Shown: one piece after another, positions 55,601-64,000 of the stretch | Layout: each line of letters begins with the position of its first letter | How positions within the stretch are numbered: the stretch's first letter is position 1 | Source: Eriocheir sinensis | Taxonomy: Eukaryota > Arthropoda > Malacostraca > Decapoda > Varunidae | Direction: 5' to 3' | Assembly: GCF_024679095.1 (NCBI RefSeq) | Contig: NW_026111667.1 | Span: 198,501 to 262,500, forward strand | DNA: 64,000 bases | The notes under the pieces: generated by a model | Told to the model about the DNA's origin: nothing | The model's database searches: none | Seen by the model: the letters and a program-made list of their open reading frames with translations, nothing else | Position numbers and translations under genes: made by a program

Positions 55601-56399
55601 AGCCGTGCCCTCTCCTAACACTCACTCATGACGTAGTGAACGGAAGGGCTCGTCATTATGAGTGTCGAAAGCAGCGAGTCTGTAATAAAATGATGCCGGG
55701 TTGACTGTTAGCACCCTACCTGAAATTGACCTCTTCCGCCCGAAAGTGACCTCTGTTCTGGCATCTTTTTTTTTTTCTTTTATCAGAACAGCATAACGCG
55801 GACTTTTTGTTGGTCTTGCTAATAACAGAAGCCATGAAGCAACGTGAAAGCGAGGAAGAGTCACCCGCCGTCTAGTTCACCCGCGAAGAACCACCTCACG
55901 ACCGCCTTAAAAACGAGAGATTGTGTTAATGTTACTGTGTCTCTGTTATTGCGGATACAGGTAAAGAATAGTCACTGAAGGCGGGGTTGAGGCCATTGAA
56001 CTGTGCTGTGAAGGACTGAGCACGCCTTCCCATAACACAGCGGCTAGTGAAGGAAGGTCGCAAGCAAAATGAGAGAGAAAATGTAATGAAATGTAATGAT
56101 GGTTGAGGTCGCATCGTGGGAAGCCTCGTGGTTTTTCTGCAACATTTCGTTCAATAAAAAGTGCAGTAACATGAGACTGGGGAGCCGGTTTTACAGAGTC
56201 ATAAATTTGTCAAAGAATATTCTGGCAAACGATCAATTCTTCATAGCTCACAAATATGTCCCATTCAAGGCAATATAGTGAAGACTGCCCGAGTGTCTTG
56301 CCGGTGCTAACAGTCACTCCCCTTCAGCAAGAGAGTAAACAACATTCCCTTCAGGACAGAGAGGCTCACCTTTAACCTACCGCTCAGAAAGTAGTGTTT
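55601..56399. other. Unique sequence, no gene seen
   Basis: Open frames are short (60-80 codons) with no recognised motif. One short purine-rich patch lies near 56060. It is one of the few stretches that looks like ordinary single-copy DNA. Confidence 0.55.
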
Positions 56400-56989
56400 G
56401 TGTATCTGTTTACTAAGTCTATCTGTGGAGTAACGATGCCAACAACTTTCTTAACACGACAAAATCAATCATAGACTCCCTCTCGATATCCATTGCTTGT
56501 GTTTGCCTATCTATGGAGTAATTAAGTGGAGTAACTAATGGAGTAATTAACTAACTATAGCTCATTACGTAGCCTTTTTATGAAGTAGCAATATCCACAC
56601 GGCAAAATCCGTTTAGTCTCCCTCTCGATAGCTGTTGTTTGTCTGTTTGCCTAACTTACTAAGGGAAGAGTTTGTCAATGTCTTCGCTCCTTCATCGCTT
56701 TCACTCTTACACTCCATAAGAAGAGTCTACGTACTTGTTTACTAAGCTTGCCTGTGAAGTAACAATGCAAACAACTTTCCCTGCCCCACATTATCAGCCT
56801 TAGTCTTCTTTTCAATAAGTGTAGCGTTTGTGTGTTTGGCTAACTTGCTAAGGGAAGTTAATCAGTCTTTTCGCTCTTTCGCTCATAAATTCAATAAGCA
56901 CTGATCATATATTTGTCAAGACGGCAAACACCTTTTCCTACAGGACAGAATGAGGTTTAGTTCCGTGGCCCGATGTCCGAATATTTGTC
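56400..56989. other. Degenerate, possibly LINE-derived repeats
   Basis: Phrases recur at irregular spacing: GTTTACTAAG..T..CTGTG(G/A)AGTAAC at about 56409 and 56746; TAACTT(A/G)CTAAGGGAAG at about 56652 and 56841. Segments such as TCTTCGCTCCTTCATCGCTTTCACT resemble the 145-bp satellite that follows, so this could be an older, scrambled part of the same array. Confidence 0.45.
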
Positions 56990-57765
56990 CAACCTGCTAC
57001 TGAAAGGGTTAATCAGTATCTTCACTCCTTCATCTCTGTCACTGGTAAACTCTGGAACAACCTTTCGCCTACTGTAATCCTTCCTATGGCAAACTATTTC
57101 AAGAGCTGAGTATATGAAAACGCTTAAAAATATACTTGATACTACTGAGAGATTTAATCAGTATCTTCATTCCCTCATCTCTGGCACTGATAAACTCTAG
57201 AGCAGCCTTTCGCCTACTGTAATCCTTCCTATGGCGAACTATATCAAGAGCGGAGTATATGAAAACGCTTAAAAATATACTTGATACCACTGAGAGATTT
57301 AATCAGTATCTTCATTCCCTCATCTCTGGCACTGATAAACTCTAGAGCAGCCTTTCGCCTACTGTAATCCTTCCTATGGCGAACTATATCAAGAGCGGAG
57401 TATATGAAAACGCTTAAAAATATACTTGATACTGCTGAGAGATTTCATCAGTATCTTCATTCCCTCATCTCTGTCACTGGTAAACTCTGGAGCAACCTTT
57501 CCCCTACTGTAATCCTTCCTATGGCAAACTATTTCAAGAGCGGAGTATATGAAAACGCTTAAAAATATACTTGATACTACTGAGAGATTTAATTAGTATC
57601 TTCATTCCCTCATCTCTGCCACTGGTAAACTCTGGAGCAGCCTTTCGCCTACTGTAATCCTTCCTATGGCAGACTATTTCAATAGCGGAGTATATGAAGA
57701 CGCGTTTAAAAACATACTTGATACCACTGAGAGATTTAATTAGTATCTTCATTCCCTGCCCCTCC
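56990..57765 (+). repeat. 145-bp satellite derived from a LINE ORF2 C-terminus
   Basis: Five full units and a partial one. Unit starts (GAGAGATTTAATCAG or equivalent) are at about 57001, 57147, 57292, 57437, 57582 and 57729. The first unit translates as RVNQYLHSFISVTGKLWNNL, then a segment ending YFKS. This aligns with RVNQHLHSFIPHAGKL and DLNSFK at the C-terminus of the LINE at 30415-33702. Inner units have lost the Trp codon (TGG to TAG) in some copies. The array therefore captures the last coding codons of a LINE plus about 40 bp after them. Confidence 0.85.
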
Positions 57766-58921
57766 CCTTACTTGCCTTTTCTCTGCTTTTTCTCTTTCTT
57801 TTCTCTCTTCCTTTTCCTCAGGCTACCCTACCGTGCTCTCCTCTCCATCCCCTGCCTTAGTCACCCTCACTTTTTCATGCATTTCGTTTGCCTTCTCCGC
57901 CCTTTCAAGCTCCTCCTTTCCCTGTCGTTCCCGCCCTTATCCTTCCATGGTTGTTTTGTATCCTCTTGTCATTGTGTTTATTTGTCCTGGCCTGTCCTTG
58001 TGTTTCCTCTAGTCCTTGTGTTTCCTTGTCCTGGCTTGTCCTTGTGTTTCCTCTACCGGTGTGGCTCAGTGTCCCTTCTCTCGGCATTCATGTTTTTTTG
58101 CTTGGCACCGGAGTGTTCTTGCCCCTCCCTCCCTCCCTCCTTTCTTGCCTCAGTCTTGTCCTTCATCGTCTTTAGGTTCATCCAATACCTTTTCACCTAC
58201 TTCCTCCTTTAATCGTCCTTCTTGCCCATGTCCTGCTCTCCCTCTGCTTCATCTTGGCCTTCTTTGGGGTGCCCTTGCCTTCTTTCTCCTTTCCTCTCTG
58301 CTTCGCTTCGCCCTTTCTGCTTTCTGCTCCTGCTTTCGTATTTCCCGCCTGTCCTGCTCTCCCTGCTGCTTGTCTTTCCCTTCTTTGGTGTGTCTTTACC
58401 TTCCCCCTTACTCCTTCCTTGCCTATCTCCCTGCTTCTCCCTCTCTGCTTCTCCCTGCTTCTGCTCTTCTCGTACTTCCTCCTTTCAGCCTCTTGTGTTC
58501 CCTTCTCCTCTCTGCGTTGCTGCAAATACTTATCTTAAGGTTTTCTCTCTTCCTTTTGATTGTTCTTGATTCTTCTCTTCCTCCATCTCCCTTTTCGTGT
58601 ATTCCGTCCTTCTGGTCTGTCGTATCTATCCCCCTTATCTTCTTTCTTTCTCTCTCCTCCTCTTGTCTTCTCTCGTTTGCCCCGATTTCAATTATTTTCA
58701 TCTTTCTTATCTCTGGTTAAGCTCACTGTCTCTCTCTCTGTTTTCCTCCCCTCCCTCCGCTTGCCTTTCCTCCTCCTTCTCCTTCTCCTCCTTCTCCGCC
58801 TCCCCTTCTTTGTTTTCATGTTCCTGTTCTTCTTTTGCTTAAACTATCATTTTCCTTTGTCATTTATTACTTACCTCTCTCCTTTCTGTTGTTTTACTTC
58901 TCCTCCTTCATGTTTTCCCTT
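57766..58921. other. Pyrimidine-rich sequence, no gene seen
   Basis: About 1.15 kb of C/T-rich sequence with phrases such as CTTGTCCTGGC..GTCCTTGTG repeated near 57985-58040. Long open frames are leucine/serine/proline/phenylalanine runs driven by composition. Confidence 0.65.
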
Positions 58922-59235
58922 CCTCCTCCTCCTGGTCATCCTCACTCTCCTCCTCCTCCTCCTGGTCATCCTCACTCTCCTCCTCCTCCTCCTGGTCATC
59001 CTCACTCTCCTCCTCCTCCTCCTGGTCATCCTCACTCTCCTCCTCCTCCTCCTGGTCATCCTCACTCTCCTCCTCCTCCTCCTGGTCATCCTCATTCTCC
59101 TCCTCCTCCTCCTGGTCATCCTCACTCTCCTCCTCCTCCTCCTGGTCATCCTCACTCTCCTCCTCCTCCTCCTGGTCATCGTCACTCTCCTCCTCCTCCT
59201 CCTGGTCATCCTCACTCTCCTCCTCCTCCTCTTCC
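58922..59235. repeat. 30-bp minisatellite, about 10.5 units
   Basis: Unit TCCTCCTCCTCC..TGGTCATCCTCACTCTCC, exactly 30 bp, with only two visible substitutions (near 59094 and 59180) and no length change. In the minus strand it encodes an acidic decapeptide (EEEEESEDDQ) within a 138-codon frame from 59321 to 58908. In the plus strand it gives a Pro/Gly/His repeat. I list it as a repeat because there is no other gene evidence. Confidence 0.95.
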
Positions 59236-59480
59236 AGTGACGATGACGAACTGGTTTCAGAGTCGACTTTCCGTATTAAGGCGATCGGAACCCTTTTTTT
59301 GTCCCTCGCATCCTCTTGCATTCGGTTTTAAGCCTTGTGTTTAGCTATCATATTTTTGCCTTATTTTTTGCCTCACTTTTTGTCTTGATCGTGTTGTTCC
59401 GGCTGTCAAGGTCTTGCAGGTCCTGAATGAGCTCTCAATCTCCTCGTCTCATCAACACCCTCGCAGCCTCTCACTCTTTT

Positions 59481-59512
<32 letters not shown>

Positions 59513-60189
59513 CTTTTCCTCCTCCTTCGTTTGTTCAGTCTCTCTCTTTCTCTCTGTTTATTTGTTAATGTGGATATTTTTCTTTTCTTCCCATTCCTCT
59601 TTCTTTTGTATGATATAATTTCCTTTTTTTCTCCTCCTCCTCCTCCTCCTCCTCCTTCGTTTGTTCAGTCTCTCTCTTTCTCTGTTTGTTTGTAAAGTTA
59701 GATTATTTTTGTTGTTTTTCACTTCCTTTTTCGTTTGCGTTCTAATTATTTTTCTTTTTCTCCTCCTCCTCCTCCTCCTCCTCCTCCTCCTCCTCCTCCT
59801 CCTCCTCCTCCTTCTCCTCCTCCTCCTCCTCGTCACCTTTTTTCAATTCTTCATCATACTTTCATCCTTCATCGCCTCCAAACCTTCAATTCATCTCTTC
59901 CTCCTCCTCCTCCTCCTCCTCCTCCTCCTCCTCCTCCTGCTCCTTCACTCCCTTGTTGGACGTCCTCACACTTTGTCAACATCATTTTGCTTTAGATTGA
60001 CGAAGAGCAGTTTCTCCTCCTCCTCCTCCTCCTCCTCCTAGCTCCTCCTCCTCCTCCCCTACAGACTCCCGAAAGAGCAAGAAAATGAATCCCCGACGCC
60101 CAGCAGCGAGAGGTTAAGTGATAAACGAGGGACACCGCGTCTCCAAACATAGACTCAATCCGGAGTGTTTTTAAACGTCCCGCTGCTCG
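59236..60189. repeat. Pyrimidine-rich region with several (CTC)n and (TTC)n arrays
   Basis: (TTC)n at about 59478-59510, (CTC)n at 59631-59656, 59761-59835, 59898-59940 and 60014-60058. The sequence around 59520-59560 and 59650-59690 (CTTCGTTTGTTCAGTCTCTC) is duplicated, spacing about 130 bp. No gene recognised. Confidence 0.85.
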
Positions 60190-60639
60190 ACCCTCCTGCC
60201 CCAGCCCTTCACACACGCCTTACCCTTCCTCCCTTCACCCTGTTGTCTCGCCCTCGCCTCTCCCGCCCCGCCCACCCGACCACCCTCTCCCACCCTTCCT
60301 TATTCCACTACCACCACCTGGCCTCCTCCACTACCACTGCAGGATCCATTCTCGACTCCACTTTGCCAACCATCGCCATCTCACTACCTCCACCAGTCCC
60401 TACCACAATGTCCTTCATCCGACCACACTCTTCCACTACCACTAGCCTTCCTGCTTCCACTACCACCACCTGGCCACCTCCACTACCACTGCAGCATCCA
60501 TTCTCGACTCCACTTTACCAACCATCTCCATCTCACTACCTACTCCATCCCTGCCACTACTACGTGTCCTCTTAGCCACCCTCATCTCCTCCACTCTCCC
60601 CTGCCCCCCATGCATCCACTTCCCAACTCCACTTTAGTT
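60190..60639. repeat. ~151-bp tandem duplication in C-rich sequence
   Basis: CCACTACCACCACCTGGCC...CATTCTCGACTCCACTTT..CCAACCATC at about 60306-60400 recurs at about 60457-60550 with few differences. The flanks are C/A/T-rich and non-coding. Confidence 0.8.
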
Positions 60640-61945
60640 AACCGTCTACCTCCCTTTCTCCTCCTCCTTCTCTCCCTTCATACTGCTAGCTGTTACCTCC
60701 CTTTCTTCTCCTCCTTCACCCCTTCCATACTGCTAGCTGTTACCTCCCTTTCTTCTCCTCCTTCTCTCCCTTCCATACTGCTAGCTGTTACCTCCCTTCC
60801 TTCTCCTCCTTCTCTCCCTTCCATTCTGCTAGCTGTTACCTCCCTTTCTTCTCCTCCTTCTCTCCCTTCCATACTGCTAGCTGTTACCTCCCTTCCTTCT
60901 CCTCCTTCTCTCCCTTCCATACTGCTAGCTGTTACCTCCCTTCCTTCTCCTCCTTCTCTCCCTTCCATTCTGCTAGCTGTTACATCCTTTCTTCTCCTCC
61001 TTCTCTCCCTTCCATACTGCTAGCTGTTACCTCCTTTCTCCTCCTTCTCTCCCTTCCATACTGCTAGCTGTTACCTCCCTTTCTTCTCCTCCTTCTCTCC
61101 CTTCCATTCTGCTAGCTGTTACCTCCCTTTCTTCTCCTCCTTCTCTCCCTTCCATACTGCTAGCTGTTACCTCCCTTTCTTCTCCTCCTTCTCTCCCTTC
61201 CATACTGCTAGCCGTTACCTCCCTTCCTTCTCCTCCTTCTCTCCCTTCCATACTGCTAGCCGTTACCTCCTTCCTTCTCCTCCTTCTCCCTTTCATACTG
61301 CTAGCTGTTACCTCCCTTTCTTCTCCTCCTTCTCTCCCTTCCATTCTGCTAGCTGTTACCTCCCTTTCTTCTCCTCCTTCTCTCCCTTCCATACTGCTAG
61401 CTGTTACCTCCCTTTCTTCTCCTCCTTCTCTCCCTTCCATTCTGCTAGCTGTTACCTCCTTTCTTCTCCTCCTTCTCTCCCTTCCATTCTGCTAGCTGTT
61501 ACCTCCTTTCTTCTCCTCCTTCTCCCTTCCATTCTGCTAGCTGTTACCTCCCTTTCTTCTCCTCCTTCTCTCCCTTCCATACTGCTAGCTGTTACCTCCC
61601 TTCCTTCTCCTCCTTCTCTCCCTTCCATACTGCTAGCTGTTACCTCCCTTTCTTCTCCTCCTTCTCTCCCTTCCATTCTGCTAGCTGTTACCTCCCTTTC
61701 TTCTCCTCCTTCTCTCCCTTCCATACTGCTAGCTGTTACCTCCCTTTCTTCTCCTCCTTCTCTCCCTTTCATACTGCTAGCCGTTACCTCCCTTCCTTCT
61801 CCTCCTTCTCTCCCTTTCATACTGCTAGCCGTTACCTCCCTTCCTTCTCCTCCTTCTCTCCCTTTCATACTGCTAGCTGTTACCTCCCTTTCTTCTCCTC
61901 CTTCACCCCCTTTCATACTGCTAGCCGTTACCTCCCTTACACTAC
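60640..61945. repeat. 48-bp minisatellite, about 27 units
   Basis: Unit with core CATACTGCTAGCTGTTACCT plus CCCTTTCTTCTCCTCCTTCTCTCCCTTC, 48 bp (GCTAGC at 60732, 60780, 60828 and so on); a few units are 44-47 bp. Each unit carries the palindrome GCTAGC (or GCTAGC followed by CG in a variant). On the minus strand each unit supplies an ATG and encodes a 16-residue MEGREGGEEREVTASS-type repeat. Occasional non-multiple-of-3 units break this frame at about 61025 and 61445, which argues against coding. Confidence 0.95.
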
Positions 61946-62784
61946 CTCCACCAATCCCTACCTCAATATCCTTCATCCTACCTCTCTCGCCCTCTATCAT
62001 CATCATCAGCATCAGTTACTAACCATCATCTCCACTCTCAGATCCTTACCTTACCAAACTCCACTATTACTATGGTCAGCCAACGGTTGCCCATTCTCTC
62101 TCTCTGCTTACCTTTTCACCTGTATTCTCCATCCACCACCCAATATTTACCTTCCTCCCATCTCCACCACCACCTAGTCATCCCCTGATCTTTTTACATT
62201 CCTCAAATCCACCGCTATTTCTACAGCCCTCCACCGCGACCACCACATACTCTTTTGATTTCCTTCCTACCCCCCTCCCCATCGTACTGTCTCCAGCGTC
62301 CGTTCCCTTCCACTCTTTTTGAAATCCATTCCACCTATCTATCCACTCAGTATCACCATTCCCTCATCCACTTCTCTAATCTTCCCTGCAACTCTCGCTC
62401 TCTCGTTTTGTTTTACTGTCCTTCCACTTTTAAATTCTCCACTCACCACTCGTCTTCCAGTGACCAATTCTTCCACCAAATAACTTTCACCTCATCCACA
62501 ATACAGTATCACTCTCTACTCTGTTTGCTTCTCCACTCACCGCTTATTCCATCCACTCCACTCGTATCAAACAACTTTCTCGCACCATCCACCTCTCCAC
62601 CTCTCTACTGCCACTCCTCCACCTTCCCCTCCACCTAGCCCGTAAAAGCCTCCATTCTCTCCTACAATCCATTACTCTCAAATTTGGCCTTACCTTTCCA
62701 CTCCTCTCCACTTTATTAATTACCACACGCCCTCCACCCTCTCTATAATCCACCTCCTCCACCCATGCAGGCCTTCTTCACCCA
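61946..62784. other. C/T-rich unique sequence, no gene seen
   Basis: CCACC/TCCAC-rich sequence without a strict period. The open frames are Pro/Ser/Thr-rich and lack recognisable motifs. Confidence 0.6.
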
Positions 62785-63155
62785 AATTTAGTATCCTCCT
62801 CCTCCTCCTCCTCTTCTTCCACCCTACCGGTCTCCTTACATATCCTGAGGGCGTGAGAGAGAGAGGGAGGGAGAGGGGAAGAGAGAGAGAGGGAGAGGGA
62901 CGAAAAGAAGGAGAGGGTGAGAAAAGGAAGGGTGCAAGGAGGTAAGCAAGCAAGCAGGCATTAGATCCACCACCACCCACTGACCCCCCCTCCCCCCACC
63001 GCCAGTTCGAGATCATTACACCGGGCCCAACAAGGTTGGTGGTTGGGTGGGTGGGTGCTGGGGGTGATTTTAGGGTTGTGAAAGTTGGTTGAATGTAAGG
63101 GAAGGAAAGGTTGACTGTAGTGTGTGTGAATTAGTGGTTGGTACGCACATACATT

Positions 63156-63242
<87 letters not shown>

Positions 63243-63245
63243 TTT
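62785..63245. repeat. (CTC)n, (GA)n and (CA)n arrays
   Basis: (CTC)n at 62790-62815, GA-rich at about 62854-62905, TGGG-rich sequence at 63038-63065 and (CA)n at 63161-63240. Confidence 0.9.
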
Positions 63246-63449
63246 TCTCTCATTTCATCCCCAATCTCCCGTATAGAAAAAGTGTTGAAAGTCAGGTAAA
63301 ATGAAAAGAAAAAATAATAGTATACAGAACACAGGTAATAGAAATAAAAAAAAAATGATGTTTTATTTTTATTTTTTGATGAGCATATTTTTTTTTATAT
63401 AACGTATGTTTTTGTCATTTTTATCTTTTTCGTTTTCTCATCCACTTGT
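63246..63449. other. AT-rich spacer
   Basis: A- and T-homopolymer rich; nothing recognised. Confidence 0.6.
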
Positions 63450-63960
63450 TTTAGAATCTCGTATCTCTTCGCTTCTCTTCACCACTTTCTATCTCCTCGT
63501 CTCTTCTCGCCTCCTTGTATCTCCTCGCCTCTCCTCAACTCCCTGCATATCCCTCCTCTCCTCAGCTCTCTTCTCCTCGCCTCTCTTCACCTCCTTTTAT
63601 CTCTTCTCCCTTTTTCCTGTATCTTTTCGCCTCTCTTCATCTCTTTCTATCTCCTCGCCTCTCCTCGACTCCAAGTATCTCCTCGCCTCTCCTCAACTCC
63701 CTGCATTTCCCTCCTCTCCTCAACTCTCATCTCCTCGCCTCTCCTCACCTCCTTTTCTCTTCTCCTCGACTCCAAGTATCTCCTCGCCTCTCCTCAACTC
63801 CATGCATTTCCCTCCTCTCCTCAACTCTCATCTCCTCGCCTCTCCTCACCTCCTTCAATCTCTTCGCCTCTCCTCTACCGCCTGTAACTTTTCGTCCCTC
63901 TTTACCTCTTTCTATCTCCTCGCTTCTCTCGACTCCCGTTTCCTCCTCGTCTTCTGGTGA
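63450..63960. repeat. ~100-bp pyrimidine-rich tandem repeat, 2-4 units
   Basis: GACTCCAAGTATCTCCTCGCC starts at about 63668 and again at 63768. The full 100-bp unit (with CAACTCC.TGCATTTCCCTCC and ACTCTCATCTCCTCGCCTC) is nearly identical in both. A more diverged copy lies at about 63515-63610, and sub-repeats of CTCCTCGCCTCTC occur throughout. Confidence 0.85.
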
Positions 63961-64000
63961 TGGAGTGGCCGTGTGCTGTCCTGACAAGACGTAGAAATTA

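Noticed and set aside
58922..61945. Regular short repeats as a CRISPR array
   Set aside because: Units are directly contiguous with no unique spacers, and the genome is animal-like.

Overview
The window looks like a repeat-dominated stretch of an animal nuclear genome, most likely a decapod crustacean. I infer this from very dense and very long di- and trinucleotide microsatellites, several kilobase-scale minisatellites, and many decayed non-LTR retrotransposons of types I associate with crabs and shrimps. I found no host protein-coding gene I could support, and no structural RNA gene. Nearly every recognisable coding segment belongs to a mobile element, and every element with coding sequence carries stop codons or frameshifts. 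Species and exact LINE clades are inference; no database search was possible.

Layout, 1-18 kb: three 5'-truncated minus-strand copies of a LINE with a restriction-like-endonuclease type C-terminus (996-5850), each flanked on both sides by (TAC)n arrays and followed by a compound CTA/TAA microsatellite. Then come polypyrimidine, GT, TCTG, CT and CATA simple repeats (6.6-13.1 kb). A near full-length plus-strand Jockey-group LINE occupies 13.2-18.0 kb.

Layout, 18-41 kb: GT/CT arrays, a 2.8-kb minisatellite of 31-bp units (19.36-22.15 kb), and a truncated minus-strand LINE (22.4-23.2 kb). A minus-strand CR1-type LINE with an SGNH-esterase ORF1 and a (GTA)n tail lies at 24.6-28.3 kb. A plus-strand poly(A)-tailed LINE (30.4-33.7 kb) belongs to the same family as the 22.4-kb fragment. 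Two CR1 fragments (34.8-35.6 kb) precede a near-complete minus-strand LINE (35.7-40.9 kb). That LINE's gag-like domains (SAP-like, coiled coil, SGNH-like, two zinc knuckles) run directly into the endonuclease.

Layout, 41-64 kb: a ~135-bp tandem repeat, a LINE 3'-end remnant and a CR1-type LINE (43.1-45.4 kb) whose (CTC)n tail abuts the next one. That second CR1-type LINE (45.4-53.5 kb) is split within its reverse transcriptase by a 4.4-kb element. The insert has ~600-bp terminal direct repeats and a 4-bp target duplication, but no recognisable coding capacity. The rest holds a tRNA-derived SINE, a 76-bp purine-rich tandem repeat, and a 145-bp satellite whose unit is clearly derived from the C-terminal coding end of a LINE. 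It ends with a 30-bp and a 48-bp minisatellite inside about 6 kb of pyrimidine-biased sequence.

There is no operon or pathway here. The recurring theme is interplay between retrotransposons and simple repeats: LINE tails made of microsatellites, LINE 5' ends truncated exactly at microsatellites, and a LINE coding segment turned into a satellite.
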